Source: Spirochaetales bacterium (GTDB lineage Bacteria > Spirochaetota > Spirochaetia > SZUA-6 > DRHE01). Taken from it: a stretch of 5,386 nt of DNA. A model generated the notes under the pieces. It was given only the letters and a program-made list of their open reading frames with translations. It was not told where the DNA came from and ran no database searches. The stretch is from the NCBI GenBank assembly GCA_016935715.1, contig JAFGQJ010000045.1, forward strand, positions 1-5,386, read 5' to 3'. How positions within the stretch are numbered: position 1 is the stretch's first letter; each line of letters begins with the position of its first letter. Positions 1 to 5,386 of this stretch are shown here, piece after piece. The translations under genes and the position numbers were made by a program.

Positions 1-110
1 CGCTCCTCCCGCAGCCGTGCATACTGGCCCAATGAGTAGGCGCTGGCTGCGATCAGCCCCAGCAGAACCAGCGACAGGATCAGGTACAGCGCAAGCGTCT
101 TCCGTTGCAC
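1..110 (-). CDS. N-terminal fragment of a membrane-anchored protein, cut by window edge
   Basis: Thirty-six codons are visible, starting from a GTG. The translation begins V-Q-R-K-T, a short positively charged head. About 20 hydrophobic residues follow (roughly residues 6-25, rich in Leu, Ile and Ala), then a polar stretch, A-R-L-R-E-E, that could begin a coiled coil or linker. This reads as an uncleaved signal anchor or single membrane segment with the charged end inside. An Ala-Ser-Ala at residues 22-24 could also be a signal peptidase site. The gene lies 27 bases after the pta stop, in the same frame as pta, so GTG is the first usual start codon after that stop. A GGAGG lies 13 bases before it, which is longer than usual. 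The close spacing suggests cotranscription with pta. The family is not recognisable: a sensor kinase, chemoreceptor or FtsB-like protein would all begin this way. Confidence 0.55.
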   Translation of the reverse strand, partial: MQRKTLALYLILSLVLLGLIAASAYSLGQYARLREE

Positions 111-123
111 GGGCGAATCAATT

Positions 124-128
124 CCTCC
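124..128 (-). promoter_or_regulatory. Possible ribosome binding site for the truncated membrane-protein gene
   Basis: The minus strand reads GGAGG here, in the short gap after the pta stop codon. It sits 13 bases before the GTG at 108-110, longer than the usual 5-9. A nearer TTG (119-121) is in another frame that soon reaches a stop. GTG is therefore the preferred start despite the spacing. Confidence 0.4.
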
Positions 129-137
129 GCGAAGAGC

Positions 138-2234
138 TCAGGAGCTCTGAGCCTGGATGGCGGTCACGGCGATCGTGTAGATGATGTCCGTTACCGTGGC
201 GCCGCGGCTCAGGTCGTTGGCCGGCTTGGCCAGCCCCTGCATCACCGGACCGATCGCCGGCACGTTCGCCGCTCTCTGCACCGCCTTGTAGGCCGTATTG
301 CCCGCGTCCAGATCGGGAAATATATACACGGTGGCCTGCCCTGCTACCAGGGAATCCTTGGCCTTCACCCGGGCAACCTCCGTGGACGTGGCCGCATCGT
401 ACTGGATCGGTCCCTCGATGGGCAGATCGGGCCGCTTCTCCCTGGCGATGCGGGTCGCCTCCCTTACCTTGTCCACGTCCTTTCCCTTGCCCGAAGTCCC
501 TGTGGAATAGGACAGCAGAGCCACCCGCGGCTCGATCCCGAAGATCTTGGCCGTATCCGCACTGGTGATGGCGATGTCGGCCATCTGCTCGGCGGTCGGA
601 TTTTCCACCAGGGCACAGTCCCCGTACACCAGCACCCTGTCGGGAAGGGCCATGAAGAAGATGCTGGAGGCCAGGGAAACACCGGGCTTGGTCTTGATTA
701 TCCGAAGGACCGGTCCCAGGGTGTCCGCAGTGGAGTGGGTGGAGCCGGATACGAAGCCGTCTGCGTCTCCCATGTAGACCATCATGGTGGCGTACTGCAC
801 CGGATCCAGGAGCAGGTCCCTGGCCATCTCCCGGGTTATGCTCTTGTGCTTGCGAAGCTCGTACAGGGTCTGGGCGTAATTTTCCCGCACCGCCTCGTCA
901 ACCTGCTTCGGATCGATCAGTTCGGCTGCGGATATGTCCCATTTCTCGCGGCGGGCGATCTCCTCCATCGTGGGGAGGTCCCCCAGCAGTACTACATCGC
1001 AGAGGCCCCGGTTCAGGACCTCCGCCGCCGCCGCGAGGATCCGCGGTTCCGTGCCCTCCGGAAGGGCGATGCGCTTTTTTTCAGCCTTGGCCATTTCCAT
1101 GATGCGGTACTGGAACATCCTGGGGGTCACGACATCTGTATCCAGAGTGCCGAGCTCCTTGAATATCCGTTCGGTGTCGATGTGCACATCGACCAGCCTG
1201 TTGACCAGGTCGATCTTCTCCTTGTCGTCCTTCTTGAGCTCTCCGGATACCTCATTAACCTTCAGGGCGCTGAGGTAGGTGTCACCCGTTACTCTGAGGA
1301 TGGTCAGGCCCGTTTCGACCTGGCCCTTGAACAGCTTGCGCACATTCGGACCCGGTATCAGGTCTCCCGTCAGGATCATCCCCGAGAAGCGGGGATAGAA
1401 CACGGAGCGCTGAGCCGCCATGGCAGCCAGGATGTTCTCCACCCGGTCGCCCGGGGTAATCAGAAGGCAGCCGTCGATCTCCCCGATGTACCCGAGGGCG
1501 TTTTCCGGCGTCATGGCCAGGATCTTCACATCCGTCACCACCTTGGACAGATCGTCCCCCTGATAGAAGATCTCCGCGCCCAGCTGCTCGGCCACATCCC
1601 GAAGCCGCGGGCGGGAGAGCAGCAGATGGGGAGGCAGGGTGCCGTAGAGGGTGATGTTTCTCTTGGTCAGCATCTCCCGCAGCTTCTCCGTGTCCCGGGT
1701 GAAGCTCTCCGTCTCGAAACGGTTTACCACCACTCCGAGGAACTTGCAGTTCATCTCCCGGAAGGACTCTGTGGCTTCGACGATGCTGTCGACGATCTCA
1801 TCGAACGATTTCCCCACACCGCTGGCCACGAGAAGAACCGGCGCCACGAGGTTGTGCGCCAGCTCCGCGTTGATGTCGAACTCCAGGGCGGATATCGTGC
1901 TGGTGTAGTCGGTGCCTTCGAAGACAACAACATCCTTGCCTTCCGACAGGCGGGCGCAGGCGGCGAACACCCGCTCGAACAGCTTGTCCTTGTCTTCCTG
2001 GGCATCCTGGATCGACGCCGGATTGATGAACTGCAGGTCGTCGGTCAATCCGAAGATGTCCCGGACCAGCAGGGCATCCTCATCAACCGTGCTGTCCCCT
2101 GCGTATCTTTGGCCGATCGGCTTCATATACCCGACCTTGGGGATGATCCCGTGCAGGGCGTGCATGAGCCCTATGGTCACGAAGCTTTTCCCGCTGCGGG
2201 GCTCTGTGGAGGTGATGAAGATTTTTCTTTCCAT
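138..2234 (-). CDS. pta: Phosphate acetyltransferase, long (three-domain) form
   Basis: Pta interconverts acetyl-CoA plus phosphate with acetyl phosphate plus CoA in the cytoplasm, feeding acetate kinase for ATP during fermentation or running backwards to take up acetate. The protein is 698 residues, close to the about 714 of the E. coli enzyme. Residues 1 to about 210 form a BioD-like P-loop domain, with E-P-R-S-G-K-S at 11-17. About 215-325 is a DRTGG-type domain, with D263-R264 and T289-G290 as the remains of that signature. About 374-695 is the catalytic domain, recognised by I-A-L-P-E-G-T-E-P-R (389-398), S-T-H-S-T-A-D-T (498-505) and L-S-Y-S-T-G-T-S-G (574-582). The residues matching the catalytic Ser-Arg-Asp of the Methanosarcina enzyme are S676, R677 and D683. 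The ATG is fixed by the P-loop at residue 9 onward. There is no strong Shine-Dalgarno before it. No acetate kinase gene adjoins it on the upstream side or is recognisable in the downstream fragment. The identification is secure. Confidence 0.97.
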   Translation of the reverse strand: MERKIFITSTEPRSGKSFVTIGLMHALHGIIPKVGYMKPIGQRYAGDSTVDEDALLVRDIFGLTDDLQFINPASIQDAQEDKDKLFERVFAACARLSEGKDVVVFEGTDYTSTISALEFDINAELAHNLVAPVLLVASGVGKSFDEIVDSIVEATESFREMNCKFLGVVVNRFETESFTRDTEKLREMLTKRNITLYGTLPPHLLLSRPRLRDVAEQLGAEIFYQGDDLSKVVTDVKILAMTPENALGYIGEIDGCLLITPGDRVENILAAMAAQRSVFYPRFSGMILTGDLIPGPNVRKLFKGQVETGLTILRVTGDTYLSALKVNEVSGELKKDDKEKIDLVNRLVDVHIDTERIFKELGTLDTDVVTPRMFQYRIMEMAKAEKKRIALPEGTEPRILAAAAEVLNRGLCDVVLLGDLPTMEEIARREKWDISAAELIDPKQVDEAVRENYAQTLYELRKHKSITREMARDLLLDPVQYATMMVYMGDADGFVSGSTHSTADTLGPVLRIIKTKPGVSLASSIFFMALPDRVLVYGDCALVENPTAEQMADIAITSADTAKIFGIEPRVALLSYSTGTSGKGKDVDKVREATRIAREKRPDLPIEGPIQYDAATSTEVARVKAKDSLVAGQATVYIFPDLDAGNTAYKAVQRAANVPAIGPVMQGLAKPANDLSRGATVTDIIYTIAVTAIQAQSS

Positions 2235-2243
2235 ATACGTTCT

Positions 2244-2272
2244 TTTATAAAGGACTGAGGGATTTGTTTCAA
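2244..2272 (-). promoter_or_regulatory. Predicted sigma70-type promoter for pta
   Basis: On the minus strand, TTGAAA (2272-2267) and TATAAA (2249-2244) are separated by exactly 17 bases. Each hexamer matches the consensus at five of six positions. It lies wholly in the 72-base gap between rhaA and pta. Only nine bases separate the -10 box from the pta ATG, so the predicted start of transcription (about 2236-2238) leaves a leader of roughly 2-4 bases. The AT-rich block stands out from the GC-rich surroundings. This is prediction from sequence alone. Confidence 0.6.
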
Positions 2273-2306
2273 GAAGGCCCGGGAACGGAGGTTTCGGCGC
2301 CGGGAT

Positions 2307-3575
2307 TCAGGACCGCCCTGCGACGACGCTCTTCTGGTAAGCCTGGACCGCCTCGATGATCTCCCGGTCCAGGGGTGCATCGTTCTCCGCGCAGTAGGCA
2401 TCCCAGACCGCGCCGAAGGGCAGCGCCTTCAGTTCCTCGAGAAGAGCCAGGCGGGCGAAGAGTTCTCCCCGTTCCTCGAAGCTCACGAGCCTCTGCCTGG
2501 GTTCGAGCAGAGCGAAGAGAAGCGATTTTAGAGCAGCCCGGCTGCCCACCACCCATGCTCCCACCCGGTTGATCGATCCATCGAAGAAATCGAGCCCCAC
2601 ATGCGTATCGGCCAGGTGCCCGCTTCGCACCACTTCCTCGAACAGGGAGCGCACCTCGTCATTCATGACCACCACGTGATCGCTGTCCCAGCGAACCGGC
2701 CTGCTGACGTGCAGCAGGAGCTCCTCCACGAAGCAGAAAATGCTCGAAATCTTGTCCGCCACGGATTCGGTGGGGTGGAAATGGCCCAGATCGAAGCAGA
2801 GGAGCTTGCCCCTGCTCAGGGCATAGCCCATGTAGAACTCATGAGAGCCGACCACGAAGGACTCGCTGCCGATGCCGAACAGCTTGGACTCCACCGCATC
2901 CTTCATCGCGGAGGCGGGAAGCTGCTCCCGGTACACCTCGTCGAGGGAGCGCCTCAGCAGGCGGCGATAGCCGAATCGGTCCACGGTGAGATCTTTGGCG
3001 CCGTCGGGTATCCACAGGTTGTGGATGCACGGTTCCCCCTGCTTCTCTCCCATGTACGCGCTGATCCTGCGGCAGCGTTTCACGTGCTCGATCCAGAAGC
3101 AGCGCACCGCCTCATCCTTGCTGCTCAAGGTGAACCCCGCCTCGGCCTTTGGATGGGAGAAGCAGGTGCAGTTGAAATCCAGTTTCACCCCATTCGCCTC
3201 GGCCCACTGCACCCAGCTCTCAAAATGCCCCGGCTCGATCTGGTCCCGATCGATGCGTCTGCCGGCGAAATCCCCGTAGATGGCGTGAAGGTTGAGACGA
3301 TGCCTGCCGGGCAGCAGGGACATCACCTTTTCGATATCCTGCCTGAGCTCGGCAAGGGTCCGCGCCTTGCCCGGGAAACCGCCGGTAACCTGAATGCCCC
3401 CGCCGGACAGCCGGGCCTCCGGCGTCTCGAACCCGCCTACATCATCGCCCTGCCAACAGTGGATGGAGAGGGAGACGGCCCCGAGGTGCTCCAGAGCCTG
3501 CGCCACGTCCACCCCAAGCTCTGCGTAGCGGTCTCGGGCAATTTCGAAGGCCCGGTTGATGTTCGCTGGGTTCAT
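2307..3575 (-). CDS. rhaA: L-rhamnose isomerase
   Basis: RhaA converts L-rhamnose to L-rhamnulose in the cytoplasm, the first step of the phosphorylating rhamnose pathway. The 422-residue protein is near the usual 419-430 and aligns with the E. coli enzyme along its whole length as I recall it. Landmarks are H-C-W-Q-G-D-D-V (39-46), R-L-N-L-H-A-I-Y (93-100), C-F-S-H-P (138-142), V-E-S-K-L-F-G-I-G (228-236), G-H-F-H-P-T-E (264-270) and S-R-P-V-R-W-D-S-D-H (291-300). All metal ligands expected of the family appear present: E229, D262, H289 and D329 for the structural site, and H265, D297 and D299 for the catalytic site. The ATG at 3575 is chosen because a GAGGTG lies five bases before it; an in-frame GTG at 3596 would add seven residues with no homologous counterpart. 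It stands apart from other rhamnose genes: no kinase, aldolase or regulator is in the window. Identity is secure. Confidence 0.96.
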   Translation of the reverse strand: MNPANINRAFEIARDRYAELGVDVAQALEHLGAVSLSIHCWQGDDVGGFETPEARLSGGGIQVTGGFPGKARTLAELRQDIEKVMSLLPGRHRLNLHAIYGDFAGRRIDRDQIEPGHFESWVQWAEANGVKLDFNCTCFSHPKAEAGFTLSSKDEAVRCFWIEHVKRCRRISAYMGEKQGEPCIHNLWIPDGAKDLTVDRFGYRRLLRRSLDEVYREQLPASAMKDAVESKLFGIGSESFVVGSHEFYMGYALSRGKLLCFDLGHFHPTESVADKISSIFCFVEELLLHVSRPVRWDSDHVVVMNDEVRSLFEEVVRSGHLADTHVGLDFFDGSINRVGAWVVGSRAALKSLLFALLEPRQRLVSFEERGELFARLALLEELKALPFGAVWDAYCAENDAPLDREIIEAVQAYQKSVVAGRS

Positions 3576-3580
3576 CGGTT

Positions 3581-3586
3581 CACCTC
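3581..3586 (-). promoter_or_regulatory. Ribosome binding site that sets the rhaA start
   Basis: The minus strand reads GAGGTG, five bases before the ATG at 3575. This spacing and match favour the ATG over the upstream in-frame GTG at 3596, for which this site would lie inside the coding region. Confidence 0.7.
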
Positions 3587-3602
3587 GCCGAATCACGTAT
3601 TC

Positions 3603-3621
3603 TGTCGTTGCCGGCGCGACA
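3603..3621. repeat. 19-base inverted repeat ahead of rhaA
   Basis: TGTCG (3603-3607) and CGACA (3617-3621) are perfect 5-base arms around a 9-base centre that contains GCCGGC. It overlaps the predicted transcription start of rhaA, so it could be an operator for a dimeric regulator or a small hairpin in the leader. Arms this short can arise by chance in GC-rich sequence. Confidence 0.3.
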
Positions 3622-3626
3622 CCACC

Positions 3627-3655
3627 AGCATACAGGCAAGCGGACGGTACGGCAA
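3627..3655 (-). promoter_or_regulatory. Candidate sigma70-type promoter for rhaA
   Basis: The minus strand carries TTGCCG (3655-3650) and TATGCT (3632-3627) with a 17-base spacer; each matches the consensus at four of six positions. Transcription would begin near 3620, giving a leader of about 45 bases that includes the ribosome binding site. The match is moderate, and rhaA could instead be read through from the cyclase gene 96 bases upstream, since no terminator is evident between them. Confidence 0.35.
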
Positions 3656-3671
3656 GAATTCTCGCGGCTGT

Positions 3672-5327
3672 TCAGGTTTCCGAAAGTTCGGAATACCCCT
3701 GCCAGTCAGTGGGGGGCGGGCTCTTGATGTAGGTCTTGCAGCGATTCAGGTAGATCGGCAGGATCGGGTCGTTCTCCAGCAACTGCCGGGCATAGAGGAA
3801 GTACTTGAGGGCCTTGTCGAACTCCCGCTTGTAGTAGTGGCTCATACCCAGGTGGTGGAGCTTCCATCCCTTGGCTTCCGCCCTGCCGACCTTCTTCTTC
3901 GGATAGAAGATCCGCGTCCCCCGGGTCTTGCCCTTGACGATGACCTTGTCGATCAGGCGGCAGGAAACCTCTTCCTTCACCCGGCTGTACACGGAATCGG
4001 AGATGAGAAAGGGAACATCGTAGACCTTGGTCAGCTGCTCCAGCCGGGAGGCCAGGTTCACCATGTCCCCGATCACCGTGTAGTCCATCTTCTTCTCAGA
4101 TCCGATGTTCCCGATCGTCACGACACCGTAGTTGAGGCCGATTCCGATGCGAAACTGCGGTCGTTCCTGCTTGGCCTGCCGTTTGTTGAAGGCCTTCAAC
4201 GCCTCCAGCATGTCGAACCCGGATTGCACAGCCTGCAACGGATCGTCATTGTGCTTCACCGGGGCCCCGAAGAAGGCCATGATGGCATCGCCGATGTACT
4301 TGTCCACGATCCCCTTGCGAGCCTGGATGATGTCGACCATCGCGCTGAAGTAGGTATTGAGAGACTCCACGATCTGCTCCGGAGTCATCGGCTCGGAGAT
4401 CCTGGTAAAGTCCCGGATGTCGGAAAACATGACCGCCAGGATCCTGCTCTCCCCGACCAGAAGCGATTCGGGACGTTCCATGAACCGATCGATGACATCG
4501 GCGGGCACGTACTTCTGGAAGATGTTGCGGACTTTCTGCTCCCGCTTCTTGGCGACCACGGACCTGAAGGCGTAGCTCTTGATCTGGTTGTAGGCCTTCT
4601 CCAGCTGTCCGGTCATCAGGTTGAAGGCATGGCCCAGGTCCCCGATCTCATCCTTGTACTGCAGCTCAACCCGCTTGGACAGGTCGCTCGCTCCCATGAT
4701 CTCCTTCATCGCCGTGACGATGTTGCCCAGCGGCTGGGTCAGGTAGCGCACGAATGCATAGAGCAGGATCAGGGTCACCACCAAAGCGACGATCAGGATG
4801 AACCCGGACTGAAAATAGATCTGGTTCACCGCCTTGTAGAACTCATCCCGGTGTTCGGTGACCAGAAAGGTCCAGCCGAAAGGAGGAAAGCGGGCGCTCT
4901 GGGCCACCCGGACTGTCCCGCCCAGCCGGATCTGAGCCCAGCCCTCTTCGGCCCGGGCCAGATCAGCCAGCACCGGAATCTCCTGCTTGGAAAGCTCGAT
5001 CGCGGCGGTGCTCATGGCGATCCGCCCCTCCTCGTCCAGGGCCAGGATCAGCTCGGTTTCGCTGCGGATCAGGCTGCGGGCGAAGGAGGCCACCGCCGTC
5101 TTGGAAACCTCCACGTACTCGGGCCTCGAATCCAACTGGTTTTCCACCAGCAGGTTCCACTGGGTCGTGGCGTAATTTTTCAGCTCTTCGGACTTGAACC
5201 GAAGGAACTCCGTGGCCACACGGGTGATCCCGTTGCGGGCGGCCAGGGAGGCGGCAAAACCGACCAGAAGTAGGGGGGTTACGATTAGAGGGACGACGAT
5301 CAGGACGAACTTGGCTCGGATACGCAT
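3672..5327 (-). CDS. Membrane-bound class IIIb adenylate cyclase with extracytoplasmic sensor and HAMP domain
   Basis: Predicted to make cAMP from ATP, under control of a signal sensed outside the cytoplasmic membrane. The 551 residues run as follows: membrane segment about 7-29, Cache-like sensor region about 30-172 (ending in a typical P-F-G-W-T-F), membrane segment about 173-195, HAMP about 196-249 (P199, D-E-I-G at 226-229), linker with F-Q-K-Y-V-P-A-D-V-I (270-279), cyclase domain about 290-475, and a TPR-like helix pair about 487-535 before a P-P-P-T-D-W end. Both metal-binding aspartates are present, D303 in F-S-D-I-R-D-F-T and D347 in K-Y-I-G-D. K343 and T417 occupy the purine-selecting positions, and N424 and R428 the transition-state positions. 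Lys with Thr points to an adenylate cyclase of class IIIb. The ATG follows an AGG at 5333-5335 with a five-base gap, and the charged M-R-I-R-A-K leads directly into the first membrane segment. Signal and downstream cAMP receptor are unknown. A guanylate cyclase is unlikely. Confidence 0.93.
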   Translation of the reverse strand: MRIRAKFVLIVVPLIVTPLLLVGFAASLAARNGITRVATEFLRFKSEELKNYATTQWNLLVENQLDSRPEYVEVSKTAVASFARSLIRSETELILALDEEGRIAMSTAAIELSKQEIPVLADLARAEEGWAQIRLGGTVRVAQSARFPPFGWTFLVTEHRDEFYKAVNQIYFQSGFILIVALVVTLILLYAFVRYLTQPLGNIVTAMKEIMGASDLSKRVELQYKDEIGDLGHAFNLMTGQLEKAYNQIKSYAFRSVVAKKREQKVRNIFQKYVPADVIDRFMERPESLLVGESRILAVMFSDIRDFTRISEPMTPEQIVESLNTYFSAMVDIIQARKGIVDKYIGDAIMAFFGAPVKHNDDPLQAVQSGFDMLEALKAFNKRQAKQERPQFRIGIGLNYGVVTIGNIGSEKKMDYTVIGDMVNLASRLEQLTKVYDVPFLISDSVYSRVKEEVSCRLIDKVIVKGKTRGTRIFYPKKKVGRAEAKGWKLHHLGMSHYYKREFDKALKYFLYARQLLENDPILPIYLNRCKTYIKSPPPTDWQGYSELSET

Positions 5328-5337
5328 GGAGACCTGT

Positions 5338-5367
5338 ATGATACTCCTGATAAAAGTATCGGATCAA
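5338..5367 (-). promoter_or_regulatory. Weak promoter candidate for the cyclase gene
   Basis: The minus strand has TTGATC (5367-5362) and TATCAT (5343-5338) with an 18-base spacer, matching the consensus at four and five of six positions. If used, transcription would start only a few bases before the ATG, excluding most of the AGG ribosome binding site, which counts against it. A second weak pairing, TTGTCC with GATACT (5360-5355) at 16 bases, would give a longer leader. The region is AT-richer than its surroundings, so a promoter is plausible, but which one cannot be settled. Confidence 0.25.
5340..5360. repeat. 21-base inverted repeat ahead of the cyclase gene
   Basis: GATACT (5340-5345) and AGTATC (5355-5360) are perfect 6-base arms around a 9-base centre, ending 12 bases before the cyclase ATG. 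An 11-base palindrome, GATCAATGATC, follows one base further upstream at 5362-5372. Together they could be an operator region overlapping the promoter candidates, or a leader hairpin. No known regulator motif is recognised. Confidence 0.35.
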
Positions 5368-5386
5368 TGATCGGCAGGACAACCGA

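Noticed and set aside
105..2258. Plus-strand open frame of 717 codons opposite pta
   Set aside because: It is the antisense shadow of a well-conserved enzyme, in exact codon register, explained by avoidance of TTA, CTA and TCA codons. Its translation shows no recognisable domain and is rich in His, Arg and Gly as expected of antisense.
2278..2304. Possible terminator hairpin after rhaA (CCCGG and CCGGG arms)
   Set aside because: The stem is only five base pairs around a 17-base loop and no run of T follows it on the minus strand, so it does not look like an intrinsic terminator.
3576..3596. Longer rhaA beginning at an in-frame GTG at 3596
   Set aside because: The strong GAGGTG at the right distance serves the ATG at 3575, and the seven extra residues have no counterpart in the family.
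3651..3666. Near-palindrome around GAATTC after the cyclase stop codon, considered as a terminator
   Set aside because: The stem is short with a G-T pair and no T-run follows; it is more likely chance.
2601..5273. Plus-strand open frame of 890 codons across rhaA and the cyclase gene
   Set aside because: It crosses two intact minus-strand genes and the gap between them in the same antisense register. Composition is typical of an antisense artefact and no domain is recognisable.
1..5386. The cyclase, rhaA and pta genes as one new cAMP-controlled rhamnose system
   Set aside because: All three are individually well-known families; separate promoter-like sequences, missing pathway partners and no visible cAMP receptor or binding site give no support for a dedicated system.

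Overview
The window is an ordinary, GC-rich stretch of bacterial chromosome, gene-dense and with every gene on the minus strand. Read in the direction of transcription (from high to low coordinates), it holds a membrane-bound class III adenylate cyclase (5327-3672), L-rhamnose isomerase RhaA (3575-2307), long-form phosphate acetyltransferase Pta (2234-138), and the first 36 codons of a membrane-anchored protein that runs off the left edge (110-1). The gaps between them are 96, 72 and 27 bases. There is no RNA gene, CRISPR array, insertion sequence or other mobile element, and no stretch over 300 bases without a gene.

Organism: the three complete proteins are intact and typical of free-living fermentative bacteria. 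The cyclase architecture (Cache-like sensor, HAMP, class IIIb cyclase, C-terminal TPR-like helices ending in a P-P-P-x-D-W motif) is common in spirochaetes and some deltaproteobacterial lineages. A high-GC, sugar-fermenting member of the Spirochaetota is my best guess, but it is an inference at about even odds and not something the sequence proves.

How the genes may relate: RhaA opens L-rhamnose catabolism by making L-rhamnulose. Pta turns acetyl-CoA into acetyl phosphate, the step before substrate-level ATP formation by acetate kinase. Both could serve sugar fermentation. The cyclase makes cAMP in response to a signal sensed outside the membrane. No rhamnulokinase, aldolase, rhamnose transporter, rhamnose regulator, acetate kinase or CRP-type protein is visible, so the pathways are not assembled here and a functional link among the three is only possible, not shown. 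Promoter-like sequences sit ahead of pta (a good match) and rhaA (moderate), suggesting separate transcription. pta and the truncated downstream gene are close enough to share a message.

I found no convincing evidence of a new biological system. The points most worth a second look are the near-leaderless pta promoter, the intact P-loop in the regulatory N-domain of Pta, the Thr-type (class IIIb) active site of the cyclase, and small inverted repeats ahead of rhaA and the cyclase gene.
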